DNA of 64,000 nt from JALORV01 sp963754065 (GCA_963754065.1 CAVWFH010000038.1:56797-120796), one strand, 5' to 3'; numbered from the stretch's first letter, positions 54,012 to 63,770 are shown. Numbers and translations: made by a program. The notes: generated from the sequence alone by a model not told the origin.

Positions 54012-54848
54012 ATGTATCTGCCCACCACACCCCGTCTGTACGCCTACACCGGCGGCCGCCCGTTTGACGCCGCGAAACCGACCGTGGTGTTCCTGCACGG
54101 TGCGCAGCACGACCACAGCGTCTGGATCCTGCAGAGCCGCTACTTCGCGCACCACGGATACAGCGTGCTGGCACTCGACCTGCCCGGCCACATGCGCAGT
54201 GAAGGCCCGGCGCCGACAAGCGTGGAGGCCATCGCCGACCGCGTGGTCGACGGGCTGGTGGCCAGCGGCGCACAGCGCCTGCTGCTCGTCGGCCACAGCA
54301 TGGGTTCGCTGCTCGCCCTGGAAGTCGCGGCACGGATGTCCGAACGAGTCGTCGGCCTCGCACTGGTCGCCGCGGCATTTCCGATGCGAGTATCGGACGC
54401 GCTGCTGGACGCCACGCGTGCCGATGCCCCGTCGGCGATGGACATGATCAACGTCTGGTCGCACAGCGCATCGACCGCCGCCTTCGAACGCAAACCCTCC
54501 AATCCCGGTCCGGGCTTTTCCAACGTCTGGCAGAACCTCCGGCTGATGCAGCGCATCGCACGCCGCGACGGTCCCGAGGTTCTGCCGATCGACTTTGCCG
54601 CATGCAACTCCTATGCCGGCGGTCTGGCTGCCGCACAGGCACTGCGTTGTCCGGCGCTCTTTGTGCTGGGTGAACTCGACAGCATGACTCCGCCGCGGTC
54701 GGCCCGATCGCTGATCGACGCGATGGCAGACGCCACGGTCGTCCACGTCCCGGGCGGCGGCCATTCGCTGATGGCCGAGCGCCCGGATGACGTGCTGCGC
54801 GCACTGGTGCAGTTCGCCGTCCGGGTGTTCGCGCCCGCGACGGCCTGA
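54012..54848 (+). CDS. Alpha/beta hydrolase
   Basis: A 278-residue hydrolase: VVFLHGAQHDHSVW oxyanion region, nucleophile Ser97 in GHSMGSL, an acid in LGELDSMTPP and a His in GGGHSLMAE. It begins two bases after metY, so it is likely translated with it. The substrate is unknown. Members placed next to metY or metX can act as acyl-homoserine or thioester hydrolases, but this is only a context guess. Confidence 0.88.
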   Translation: MYLPTTPRLYAYTGGRPFDAAKPTVVFLHGAQHDHSVWILQSRYFAHHGYSVLALDLPGHMRSEGPAPTSVEAIADRVVDGLVASGAQRLLLVGHSMGSLLALEVAARMSERVVGLALVAAAFPMRVSDALLDATRADAPSAMDMINVWSHSASTAAFERKPSNPGPGFSNVWQNLRLMQRIARRDGPEVLPIDFAACNSYAGGLAAAQALRCPALFVLGELDSMTPPRSARSLIDAMADATVVHVPGGGHSLMAERPDDVLRALVQFAVRVFAPATA

Positions 54849-54869
54849 TCTCGGCCGGAGCACTGCGCG

Positions 54870-55502
54870 TTGCTGCACGCCGTCAACTGGGACACGTACT
54901 GGCTCTACGTCCTCACCGAGATCGCGCTGTCGCTTTCGCCCGGACCGGCGGTCATGCTGGTCATCGCCAGCGGGCTCGCCCACGGTGCGCGCCGGTCGAC
55001 GTATGCCAGCCTCGGCATTCTCAGCGCCAACGCGTTGTACTTTGCCGTTTCCGCGACAGCGCTCGGCGCCGTGCTGGCCGCGTCGCGCGAGTTCTTCATC
55101 GCGGTGAAGTGGATCGGCGCCGCCTACCTCGTCTATGTCGGCGTTTCCGCGATCTTCGGACGGCCCTCCCCGATCACGGTATCGAAAGCCACCGGCAGCA
55201 ACGCGCCGCGCGATCTTTACTTCGCCGGACTCACGCTCCAGCTCGCCAATCCGAAGACGCTGATCTTCTTCGTCGCGATCCTGCCGCAGTTCGTCGACGC
55301 GCGCCTGCCGATCGGCGCGCAGATGGTCTGGCTCGCGGCCGGTTCGATCATTCCCGAGTTCTTCATCCTCGCGGGCTACGGCTGGCTCGCATCGCGCGCG
55401 CGCGGCATCGCCACGGACGATCGCTACGCGCGCTGGACCGATCGCATTGCCGGTGTACTCGTGCTCGGAGCGGCCGCGCTGGTGCTCAGCGTCACCGCTT
55501 GA
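54870..55502 (+). CDS. LysE/RhtB-family exporter
   Basis: A 210-residue membrane protein with five or six helices. The family pattern SLSPGPAVMLVIASGLAHGAR lies near the N-terminus and QLANPKTLIFFVAILPQFV in the middle. LysE-type carriers export amino acids or their derivatives. TTG at 54870 is the probable start, with GGAG some nine bases upstream. It follows the metY-hydrolase pair by 21 bases and may belong to that operon, for instance as exporter of a homoserine derivative. Confidence 0.87.
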   Translation: MLHAVNWDTYWLYVLTEIALSLSPGPAVMLVIASGLAHGARRSTYASLGILSANALYFAVSATALGAVLAASREFFIAVKWIGAAYLVYVGVSAIFGRPSPITVSKATGSNAPRDLYFAGLTLQLANPKTLIFFVAILPQFVDARLPIGAQMVWLAAGSIIPEFFILAGYGWLASRARGIATDDRYARWTDRIAGVLVLGAAALVLSVTA

Positions 55503-55564
55503 ATCAAGCTTTCCAGCGCCTTCTTCAAGGCTTCACGATCTTGCCGAGCCACTGCGGTTCGGTT

Positions 55565-56825
55565 TCAGGGAGCGCCCGCACCGGGCAGGCTCTGTTCCAG
55601 CGGCGCATTGATCCACTCGTCACGATCGATCCAGTTCAGCAGGGCGTTGCCGACACCCTCACGATTCAGCGACAGCAACGAATTCCTTGGATCAAGCGCG
55701 AAGCGCTCGAACGCGGCCCGCAGCGTCGTGCTGGCTGGCTCGCACGTCAGTATCCATTCCGATGATTCGCCGCGGCGACGCGTGTCCGACAGCCGGCGCA
55801 CGTAGCGCAGCCGTTCGAGGGACTCGAGCAGGCGCTCGGCGTGAACGGGATCGGTGCGCGCGCCGCGCGCAAGCACTCTGACGCCGACCGCCGTGTTGCC
55901 ACGCCCGCGCCCCGCGAGCAGCTGCTGGATCAGTGCAATGGCCGTGACAAAGTCGTCGCCCGCCCGCAGCTCGTCCGCGAAGCGCGTCGTCCAGAGGCGC
56001 GGCACTGTCGCCGCGATGGACGCACCGAATAGCAGCGCATACCAGGACAGGTACATCCACAACAGGAAAAGCGGCAGCGCTGCGAAGGCGCCGTAGATCG
56101 AACGCACTCCGCCACGGCCGATGTACTGGGCAAATCCGGCCTTCAGCAGCTCCGCAAGGACGGCGGCGACGAAGCCGCCGATCAGCGCATCGCGCCAGCG
56201 CACGGTGCGATTCGGCACGAACACATAGAGCGCCGCGTAGGCCAGGCCACTGAGGATGACCGGCGCAAAGTCGATCAGGCTGCGCAGCCATCGGGGCATG
56301 AGCGCTATCGCGTCCTCCGACAGCGCCCACAGGTATGAACTCGCAGACAGGCTGGCGCCGATCAGGATCGGTCCCGAGCGTGAGGAGCGCCCAATAGATC
56401 AGCACCCGCTGGCTGAAGGGCCGACGGTCGCGCACCTGCCAGATGTCGTTGAGCACCCGGTCGACGGTCATGATCATCGCCAGCGCCGCAAGCCCGAGGA
56501 AAATGAGGCCTGCGGCCGTGAGCCGGGTCGCCTGCTGCGCAAAGTCGCTGACATAGCGCAGGACCGTGGACGAAATCTGTGCGGGCAGCGTTCGCTGCAC
56601 CATGGCCTGGAAGGACTCGCGAAACTCTGCGAACAGCGGAAAGGCCGAGAACAGCGCGAGTGCCACGGCGAACAAGGGCACGATCGACAGCACCGTCGTG
56701 AAGGTCAGGCTGCCGGCGACCTGCTGCAGGCGCACCTCGCGGCCACGACGGTACGCAAACAGCGCGACTTCGCGCGCGGTCTTCAGCCAGGGGAATCGAT
56801 CGAGGGCGGCGGTGAGGCGGGACAT
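55565..56825 (-). pseudogene. yihY: YihY/BrkB-family membrane protein, frameshifted
   Basis: The first part (56825 to about 56376) reads WLKTAREVALFAYRRGRE, VAGSLTFTTVLSIVPLFAVAL and NDIWQVRDRRPF, and the second (to 55565) FAPVILSGLAYAALYVFVPN, GGFVAAVLAELLKAGFAQYIG and a soluble tail. Dropping one C from the run at 56373-56375 joins them to LTLGPILIGASLSASSYLW. The protein of about 419 residues belongs to the YihY family (once called ribonuclease BN, now thought to be a membrane transporter). Perfect reading on both sides suggests a sequence error. Confidence 0.88.
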
Positions 56826-57005
56826 TGACGTGGGCCGGCAGGTGTCGCCTCGCACCGGCGGCCCGCGACGACGATTCCTATAATAGCGGCGACATCCGGC
56901 GAATTAACGGGCCGAAGTGCGGGGGCGAAGCGCGGCAGCGAAGTGCCGCGAAGTGGCCACCGCTGCGACCGGATCAACTCTTCTGCGCCGTGGCGCTGCG
57001 TCGAC

Positions 57006-57596
57006 GTGGACATCCTCGTTCTGTACTACTCGCGCCAAGGTGCCACGCGCAGGCTGGCGGAAGCCATCGCAACGGGCATCGACAGCATCGACGGAACACA
57101 GGCGCGCCTTCGCACCGTGCCACCCGTCGCTGCAGTCACCGCGACGGCCGCACCTCCGGTGCCGCCAGAGGGTGCGCCCTACGCCGAACTGGCCGACCTC
57201 GAATCCTGCGGCGGCCTCGCGGTCGGTTCGCCGACGCGCTTCGGCAACATGGCCGCACCGCTGAAGCACTTCTTCGACTCCACGTCGGGACTCTGGTTGT
57301 CGGGCGAACTCGCCGGCAAACCGGCGGCCCTGTTCTGCTCCACCAGCAGCTTGCACGGAGGCCAGGAGGCCACGCTGCTGTCGATGATGTTGCCTCTGTT
57401 GCACCATGGCATGCTGATCGTGGGGATTCCGTACACCGAGGCCGACCTGATGACGACACGCAGCGGCGGCACACCGTACGGTGCCAGCCACATCGCGCGA
57501 CATGGCGCACCGCCAGCGCTGTCCGACGAAGAGCGCCGGTTGGCGCACGCGCTTGGCGCGAGGCTCGCCCGTGCGGCCCTGCGGCTGGCGGAATGA
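57006..57596 (+). CDS. WrbA-like NAD(P)H:quinone oxidoreductase
   Basis: A 196-residue flavodoxin-fold protein from a GTG at 57006. It shows ILVLYYSRQGATRRLAEAI (FMN phosphate loop), VGSPTRFGNMAAPLKHFFD and STSSLHGGQEATLLSMM, all typical of WrbA-like quinone reductases that guard against redox cycling. The start is chosen by the family start and lies in a region without a strong ribosome site. Its stop overlaps the DUF2069 gene (ATGA). Confidence 0.88.
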   Translation: MDILVLYYSRQGATRRLAEAIATGIDSIDGTQARLRTVPPVAAVTATAAPPVPPEGAPYAELADLESCGGLAVGSPTRFGNMAAPLKHFFDSTSGLWLSGELAGKPAALFCSTSSLHGGQEATLLSMMLPLLHHGMLIVGIPYTEADLMTTRSGGTPYGASHIARHGAPPALSDEERRLAHALGARLARAALRLAE

Positions 57597-57994
57597 GGGG
57601 CACAGCCATCGGACCGCTGCCTCAGACGTCGCCGCGTCAGCGCATCGCGTGGCGGTGGGCCATCGCGACGTGGGTCGCAATGATCGTGCTCGTACTGGCC
57701 TGGGAACTCGTGCTGGCACCGCTGCGCCCCGGCGGATCGTGGCTCGCGCTGAAAGTCGTCCCGCTGCTGCTGCCCCTGCCGGCGCTGTTGCGCGGCAGCG
57801 CCTATGCCATGCAGGTGGCGCTGTTCATCGTGCTGATCTACGTGTTCGAGGGCGGCGCACGTCTGTTCGAACCGGCACCGACTTCGATGCTGGCGCTGCT
57901 TGAACTGCTGTTGGCCGTGGCGTTCTTCGTGGCCGCCATCGTCTACCTGCGTCCGATGAAGCTCGCGGCGAAGCGCCGCGCGTCCGCCTCGTGA
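57593..57994 (+). CDS. DUF2069 membrane protein
   Basis: A 133-residue protein with four hydrophobic stretches, including TWVAMIVLVLAWELVLAP, LKVVPLLLPLPALLRG, QVALFIVLIYVFEGGARLFE and LLELLLAVAFFVAAIVYLRP. This is the pattern of DUF2069, a small proteobacterial inner-membrane family of unknown function often found downstream of wrbA-like genes. It overlaps both neighbours by four bases (ATGA before, GTGA after). Confidence 0.85.
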   Translation: MRGTAIGPLPQTSPRQRIAWRWAIATWVAMIVLVLAWELVLAPLRPGGSWLALKVVPLLLPLPALLRGSAYAMQVALFIVLIYVFEGGARLFEPAPTSMLALLELLLAVAFFVAAIVYLRPMKLAAKRRASAS

Positions 57995-59416
57995 GCGCCG
58001 TGGACTCGCTGCGCACTTCCATCGACGCGCTACGCACGTTGGTCGGCGAGTCGCATGTGCTGACGAGCGCCGACGACAAGGCACCGTTCCTGCTCGACTG
58101 GCGGCGCCGCTATCACGCGCAGGCACAGGCGGTCGTGCTGCCGGGCTCGACTGCGGAAGTGGCCCGCGTGGTCGCCTGGTGCGCCGAGACCCGCACGCCG
58201 ATCGTTCCTCAAGGGGGCAACACCGGCCTGGTCGGTGGAGCCTCGCCGGACGAATCGGGGCGCGCCATCCTGCTGTCACTCAAGCGCCTGCAACGCATCC
58301 GGGCGGTCGACATTGCAAACGGCACCCTCATCGCGGAAGCCGGCTGCGTGCTGAAGGACGTCCAGGACGCGGCGCAGGCACACGGCCAGCTGCTTCCCAC
58401 TGTCGCTTGCCGCCGAGGGCAGTGCAACGATCGGCGGCAATCTCAGCACCAATGCCGGCGGTGTCCAGGTCCTGCGCTACGGCAACGCGCGCGAGCTCTG
58501 CCTGGGCCTCGAGGTCGTGCTGCCCTCCGGCGAGGTGTGGCACGGGCTGCGCGGCCTGCGCAAGGACAACACCGGCTACGACCTGCGGGATCTCTTCATC
58601 GGTGCCGAGGGCACGCTGGGCGTGATCACCGCCGCGTGCCTCAAGACGTTCCCGCAGCCACGCGCGCGGGCGACCGCGCTCGTGGCCGTGCCGTCGCTGC
58701 CGGCCGCGCTGCAGCTGCTGGCCATCGCGCAGACCACCTGCGGCCCGACGTTGACCGCGTTCGAGTGTTTCAGCGACTTCTGCCTGACGCTGGTGGAGCG
58801 GCACTACCCGCCGCACCGCACGCCGTTTGCGCAGCGACACAGCCAGCATGTCCTGATGGAACTCAGCGACCACGAGGATGCGGCGCACGCGAATGCTCTG
58901 CTCGAGGCACTGGCCGGCAGCGCCATCGAGGCCGGCATCGGCAGCGACGCGGTGATCGCGCAGTCGGTTGCGCAGGCTCGTGCCTTCTGGTCGTTGCGCG
59001 AACTGATCTCCGAGGCCCAGGCGCTGGAAGGCAAGAACATCAAGCACGACATCGCGGTGCCGATATCGAGCATTGCGCGGTTCGTCGAGGAGACCGATCG
59101 CGTGCTGCAACAGCGCTTCCCCGGCGTACGCATGGTGGTTTTCGGGCATCTCGGCGACGGCAATCTCCATTACAACGTCAGTCCGCCCATCGGCATGGAC
59201 GAAGCGAGCTTTCTGGCGCTGCAGCCGGCGGTGTACGAGACGGTGCACGACCAGGTGCACGCGTTTGGCGGGTCGATTTCCGCCGAGCACGGGATCGGCC
59301 AGCTCAAGCGCGATGAAAATGCCCGCTACAAGTCGGAAATCGAATTGCGTCTCATGCGCACGCTCAAGCAGGCCCTGGATCCGCTGGGGATCATGAATCC
59401 GGGCAAGGTGCTGTAG
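57991..59416 (+). pseudogene. FAD-linked 2-hydroxy acid oxidase (GlcD/D2HGDH-like), frameshifted
   Basis: The GTG at 57991 overlaps the DUF2069 stop. The first part has the PCMH-type FAD-binding domain, with IVPQGGNTGLVGGASP and AGCVLKDVQDAAQAHGQLLP. One extra base at 58396-58399 shifts the frame, and the rest (58400-59416) goes on LSLAAEGSATIGGNLSTNAGG, RDLFIGAEGTLGVITAACLK and a C-terminal FAD-oxidase domain with VFGHLGDGNLHYN. The joined protein of about 474 residues would oxidise a D-2-hydroxy acid such as D-2-hydroxyglutarate or D-lactate. All motifs remain, so a sequence error is likely. Confidence 0.88.
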
Positions 59417-59559
59417 CCGCGAACGGCTGAAGCTTGAGTCCCACCTTCATGGGAGCGAAATCCACCCCTACTCCGGACCATCAAAACTTCACCGAGCGAT
59501 TACCATTCGCGCCAAACGTGGCCGGATTCCAGCCGCGGTCGAATTCACGGGAGGCAACC

Positions 59560-60637
59560 ATGGCATCACTTTCGCTCCGCACCTGCGCTCTGGCACTGGC
59601 GACTCTCGCCACCCCGCTGGCGCTGGCCCAACAACCGGCCGAAGTCGTGGTCTATGGCCCGGCCCCCAAGCCGGTCGTGGTTCCCGGCGCCAAGCCAATC
59701 ACGACACCGTCCTTCGATGCCTTCAAAGGTGAAGGCCTGTATCACTTCCAGGGCGCGCGCGTGTCCAACATCCGTGCGGCGGCTACCGCGGGCGAAGGCA
59801 ATCGATATGCGCTGACGGAATCCAGCAACGATCCGAACCAGACGACGCTGAACGGCAACATCGACGTCGCGCACGCCGTGCTCAACGGCGAGCGCCGCGC
59901 GCTCGGGCGGCCCAACTTCGCCATTCCCGGAAACGACGGCTCGGTCTACATCGTCTATGCGGGACAGGCGTCGCTGCGCATGGCAGTGACGCTTGCAGGC
60001 CTACGACGTCTCTGACATGCCGATTTCGCTGTTCCTGCGCACGCCTGAAAACTATCCGAAGCAGGAAGCGGCGAAGGCCGGGAAGGCAGTCTTTCCGAAG
60101 GGTGCCATTGCCTATCTTGCAACGGCCCGGTTCTTCGATGATGTGCTGATGTTGCCGCGCCGGGAATCGTTCACCGGAGCCACCAGCACCGGACAGTTCG
60201 TCGGCAATTTCTCGAAGCAGATTCCCTACTGCCTTGCCTACGAAGACCGGCAGGGGGCCAAGCCGTATGCGATGTACTTCAGGGCGGCGGCCCCGGGCAA
60301 GAAGGGCGAGGTTTCGCTCTACCCTGCCAAGACCGGGACACTGTTCTGCGACCGCGCGGCCGAACAGGTCATCGGGCAGGGCGAGTGGGAAGAGCGCACC
60401 ATCGGCGGCACAAAAGCCATCGTGCTGTCGTTCCCGGCGCAGGTCGATCCACTCGACACGGGCGTTTCGACGGTCGAGCGCGAGTCGGCGCGTATTGCGT
60501 TCATCGAGCCGACCAAGGGCCTGCCCGGCGTGCGGCCCGGCAAGCTCTACCAGGCCGGTGCCAGCGTGTACGACTACCAGTATCGGTTCAACAAGGTCGC
60601 TGCCGACGCCGTGCGCCAGGCCATCGGCGTCCAGTAG
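59560..60637 (+). pseudogene. Exported hypothetical protein, frameshifted
   Basis: I do not recognise the family. The ATG at 59560 has GGAGG before it. A signal peptide (ends ATPLALAQ) leads to AEVVVYGPAPKPVVV and RYALTESSNDPNQTTLNG. Near 59992 one extra C shifts the frame; from 59993 it continues LQAYDVSDMPISLFLRTPENYP, ATARFFDDVLMLPRRESF and GEWEERTIGGTKAIVLSFPA to a stop at 60637. The joined protein has about 358 residues and would be periplasmic or outer. Both parts show coherent protein sequence. Confidence 0.7.
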
Positions 60638-60720
60638 CACTCCGCTTCGACGCTCTTGCGGGTCCGCGCCCCTGACCGGGGCGCGGTGACGCCGCCTGCC
60701 GCGTTCGATAGACTCGCGCG

Positions 60721-61176
60721 ATGCTTCGATCGATCGCGCAGTGGGCCTGCGCTGTGGCGCTCATCGTCCCGGCAAACGTGGCCGCGCAGCCGATCCAGCG
60801 CTGCGAAGGTGCCGGCGGACGGGTGACCTACTCGAATTCCGAGTGTCCTGAAGGCACCAAGCCCATCAAGGCCGTGCAGGCAGCCCCGGTTCCGCCTCCG
60901 GAGGCGCAGCGTGCAGCGCGCGACCAGGCGGCTCGCGATGCCAGGGCGGCCAGGCAGCTTGCGGAAGAACAGAAGGTGCAGCAGGCCGCGGTCGTACGGC
61001 AACAACAGGACCAGCGCGTTGCCGACTGCGCCTATCTGCGCGGCGAGATTGACTCGATCCGCCGACTGCGCAATGCGATGGTCAACCGGCCCTACTACTC
61101 CCTCGACGACCTCGAACAGATGGACCAGCACGCCGCCCAGCTGACCGCCCAGTATCGCCGCGTATGCAGCCTTTGA
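60721..61176 (+). CDS. DUF4124-type exported protein, first copy
   Basis: A 151-residue secreted protein. After a signal peptide (ending NVAAQ) comes the DUF4124 pattern QRCEGAGGRVTYSNSECPEGTKPIK, then a charged helical part that probably forms a coiled coil (QAARDARAARQLAEEQ) and a Cys pair near the end. The function is unknown; Tyr-Ser-Asn and paired Cys are the common core. Its stop shares one base with an ATG of the next gene, a related protein. Confidence 0.82.
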   Translation: MLRSIAQWACAVALIVPANVAAQPIQRCEGAGGRVTYSNSECPEGTKPIKAVQAAPVPPPEAQRAARDQAARDARAARQLAEEQKVQQAAVVRQQQDQRVADCAYLRGEIDSIRRLRNAMVNRPYYSLDDLEQMDQHAAQLTAQYRRVCSL

Positions 61177-61187
61177 TGCAGCCTTTG
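61164..61187 (+). repeat. 12-base tandem duplication at the joint of two DUF4124 genes
   Basis: The unit ATGCAGCCTTTG occurs twice in a row (61164-61175 and 61176-61187) and a third, altered unit ATGCGGCCTGCC follows. It covers the stop of the first gene and the start of the second. Each unit end creates TGATG, so three ATGs are possible starts (61164, 61176, 61188). Confidence 0.85.
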
Positions 61188-61700
61188 ATGCGGCCTGCCC
61201 ACCCTGCTCCGCGCGGCGTCGGTCGCCGTGCGGCGATTCTCCTATTCCTGCTGGCGACAAGCGGTACGCATGCCGCTGCCGAGACCGTGCAGCGCTGCGA
61301 GGGTGCGGACGGCAAGGTCACCTACTCGAATTCGGCATGTCCGGACGGGACCAAGGCGGTACGCCAGGTCAACACGACTCCGCCGATCGCTGTCGACGAG
61401 CAGAAAGCGGCCAAGGATCGCGCCAGGCGGGACGCGGCCGCGGCAAAGGACGTCGAGAAGGCACGCGACAAGGAGCGCGAGACAGAGGAGGCGCAGGCCG
61501 AGCGAGCCGCCGCCGAGCAGAAAAAGGCGCAGGCGAAGGCGCGGGAGCGCTGTGAGCGAGCCAGGCGCGACCTGGAGCGTGCTCGTTCCGCACGTGCGTC
61601 GCTGCTGCAGCAGCGCGCAGCAACGATTGATGAAATGCAGAAGGCCGATCGGGAGATCAGCAAGCGCGAAGCCGAAGTTGCGAAGGCCTGCCCGGGCTGA
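61176..61700 (+). CDS. DUF4124-type exported protein, second copy
   Basis: A paralogue of the gene before it: signal peptide (ILLFLLATSGTHAAAE), then QRCEGADGKVTYSNSACPDGTKAV, nearly the same core as in the first copy, and a long charged helix (KAARDRARRD-like, KDVEKARDKERETEEAQAE) that should form a coiled coil. The start at 61176 is chosen for its TGATG overlap with the first gene; 61188 is as possible. The two genes probably arose by local duplication. Function unknown. Confidence 0.8.
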   Translation: MQPLMRPAHPAPRGVGRRAAILLFLLATSGTHAAAETVQRCEGADGKVTYSNSACPDGTKAVRQVNTTPPIAVDEQKAAKDRARRDAAAAKDVEKARDKERETEEAQAERAAAEQKKAQAKARERCERARRDLERARSARASLLQQRAATIDEMQKADREISKREAEVAKACPG

Positions 61701-61717
61701 TCCACGACTTGCCGCTG

Positions 61718-62728
61718 CTAGGCGGCGACGCGTGCCTGTGGCTCCACTTCCTGCAGGGCCTGCTCGAGGATGCGCGAGCCGGCGGCAGTGAGCCGGGATG
61801 CATCACTCAACATGCGTCGCCAGTGACGCGCGCCACGCTGACCGAGAAAGAGTCCGTGCATGTGGCGCACGATCTGCCTTGGCGCGGCGCCACGGCGGCA
61901 CTCGCGCTCCAGATAGTCCGACATGCTCGCAACCACCTCGTCGCGGGTCGGCGCCGCCGCCGGGTGACCGAAGAACTCCCGGTCGACGTCCGCCAGCAGG
62001 TAAGGATCGTGATAGGCCGCACGACCGAGCATCACGCCATCCAGGTCCTGTGCGCATGCGAGCGCCTCCTCGAGCGTCGTCAGGCCCCCGTTCAGCACGA
62101 ACCGCGCCCGCGAAAAGTCGCGCTTGAGTCGACGCACGATCTCGTAGCGTAACGGCGGCACGTCGCGGTTCTCGCGCGGGCTCAGGCCGTGCAGCCACGC
62201 ATTGCGCGCGTGAACGATGAAGACTTCGCATCCGGCGTCATGCAGTGCGCCGACGAAATCCCGCACAAAGGCGTAGTCCTCGGTACGGTCGATGCCGATG
62301 CGATGCTTGATGGTGACCGGAACGTCGACCGCGTCGAGCATCGCCTTCACGCATTCGGCCACCAGCGCTGGCTCGGCCATCAGGCAGGCGCCGAACGCGC
62401 CGCGCTGCACGCGCTCCGACGGACAGCCGCAATTCAGGTTGATCTCGCTGTAGCCGGCGGCCGCGCCCAGGCGGGCGGCGCGCGCCAGGTCATGCGGCTC
62501 ACTGCCGCCGAGCTGCAGCGCCACGGGATGTTCCGTGGCGTCATGGCGCAGGTGGCGTAATCCATCGCCCTGGAGCAACGCGCCGGTCGTGATCATTTCC
62601 GTATAGAGCCGGGCGTGCGAGGACAACTGCCGGTGGAAGTAACGGCAGTGGCGATCCGTCCAGTCCATCATCGGCGCAACGCAGAAGCGCCAGCGCGCAT
62701 CGCTGCTTGCCGACGTCCGGGGATGCAC
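61718..62728 (-). CDS. dusA: tRNA-dihydrouridine(20/20a) synthase
   Basis: DusA reduces uridine 20 and 20a in the tRNA D-loop with FMN. The protein has FCVAPMMDWTDRHCRYFHR near the N-terminus, the catalytic Cys102 in NLNCGCPSERV, KHRIGIDRTEDY and VLNGGLTTLEEA, followed by VMLGRAAYHDPYLL, all diagnostic of DusA. The frame is open far upstream; the GTG at 62728 is chosen because it shares one base with the stop of the DUF2788 gene and gives 336 residues, normal for DusA. Confidence 0.94.
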   Translation of the reverse strand: MHPRTSASSDARWRFCVAPMMDWTDRHCRYFHRQLSSHARLYTEMITTGALLQGDGLRHLRHDATEHPVALQLGGSEPHDLARAARLGAAAGYSEINLNCGCPSERVQRGAFGACLMAEPALVAECVKAMLDAVDVPVTIKHRIGIDRTEDYAFVRDFVGALHDAGCEVFIVHARNAWLHGLSPRENRDVPPLRYEIVRRLKRDFSRARFVLNGGLTTLEEALACAQDLDGVMLGRAAYHDPYLLADVDREFFGHPAAAPTRDEVVASMSDYLERECRRGAAPRQIVRHMHGLFLGQRGARHWRRMLSDASRLTAAGSRILEQALQEVEPQARVAA

Positions 62729-62955
62729 TAGAGATTCAGCAGCCACTGGATCACCGATTTGGCCACGAAGCCGAGAATGCCGAATGCCAGCACGAAGAAC
62801 AGCACGAACGTGCCGAAACGGCCGGCCTTCGACTCGCGCGCGAGCTTCCAGATGATGAACAGCATCAGCGCGATGAAGCCGCCGATGCCCCAGGTCATGC
62901 CCAGTTCGGCAATGCGCTGTTCCGTCAGTCCGAAAAGGGTTTCCTCCATCGTCAT
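62728..62955 (-). CDS. DUF2788 small membrane protein
   Basis: A 75-residue protein beginning MTMEETLFGLTEQRIAELG, with two membrane helices (about residues 21-38 and 49-70) separated by KLARESKAGRFG. This matches DUF2788, a short inner-membrane family of unknown function. The ATG at 62955 overlaps the DUF2189 stop (ATGA) and the TAG stop shares a base with the dusA GTG, so the three genes are tightly coupled. Confidence 0.85.
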   Translation of the reverse strand: MTMEETLFGLTEQRIAELGMTWGIGGFIALMLFIIWKLARESKAGRFGTFVLFFVLAFGILGFVAKSVIQWLLNL

Positions 62956-63740
62956 GCATTGCGCAGGGGCACGCCGTCGGTGACGACGAGGTCTCGATAG
63001 GCGTGCCAGCTGGCATGCCCGAGCACGGGCACGCTCACGAGGAAGCCGAGCATGCCGGTGGCCAGCGACAGCGATGTGCTGACCAGGATGATGAGCGCCC
63101 ACAGCAGCATAGGTCCCGGGTTCTCGCCGACCGCGCGCGCACTTGTCAGGAGCGCCTGACGGAAGCCGACCTCGCGCCCCAGCAACAGCGGTGGCGACAC
63201 CGCCGTCAGGGAGAAGACGACGGCGACGCCGAGGCCTCCGAGGATGGCCCAGAGCGTGAACAGCAGATCACCCTGCTCCACCGCGGCATAGCGGAGGAAC
63301 TCGACCGGCCCGCGCAGCGGCGCATTGGCAAAGAGTGCAAACAGCAGCGCCGACGTCGCGACCCACAGCGTCCCCAGCACGGCGAGCAGGACTCCGAGAC
63401 GCACCAGCGGCCGGGTGCCGCGTCGCCACGCCGTCACGGCCTCGGCGAGTCCGGCGCGTTCGCCACGGGACAGCAGTCGGCTGATCTCGTACAGGCCGGT
63501 CACGAGGATCGGACCAAGAATGACGAAGCCCGAGAACGCACCCGGCGCGACCCAGCCGTAGCGCAGCGAAACCAGCAGCACGACCCACCCGCCAATCGCG
63601 ACGAATGCGCCGTGGACCAGCCCGGCCAACGAACTGCGCACAAAATCGTGCCAACCGAGCGCCAGCCATGCAAGCGGTCTTGACCAGCCAACCTGCCGTA
63701 CAGGCAGGGGCGCGTCGCTCGCAGAGTCCTCGGATGTCAT
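62952..63740 (-). CDS. DUF2189 membrane protein
   Basis: A 262-residue inner-membrane protein with about six hydrophobic segments. WLALGWHDFVRSSLAGLVHGAFVAIGGWVVLL at the start and FSLTAVSPPLLLGREVGFRQAL near the middle are typical of DUF2189 (cytochrome c oxidase-like subunit I repeats in family descriptions). The function is unknown. It is the first gene of a DUF2189-DUF2788-dusA unit and starts 30 bases after the EamA gene stop. Confidence 0.87.
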   Translation of the reverse strand: MTSEDSASDAPLPVRQVGWSRPLAWLALGWHDFVRSSLAGLVHGAFVAIGGWVVLLVSLRYGWVAPGAFSGFVILGPILVTGLYEISRLLSRGERAGLAEAVTAWRRGTRPLVRLGVLLAVLGTLWVATSALLFALFANAPLRGPVEFLRYAAVEQGDLLFTLWAILGGLGVAVVFSLTAVSPPLLLGREVGFRQALLTSARAVGENPGPMLLWALIILVSTSLSLATGMLGFLVSVPVLGHASWHAYRDLVVTDGVPLRNA

Positions 63741-63770
63741 GGCGCCAGGATTATCGCGCGGGGCCGGCGA

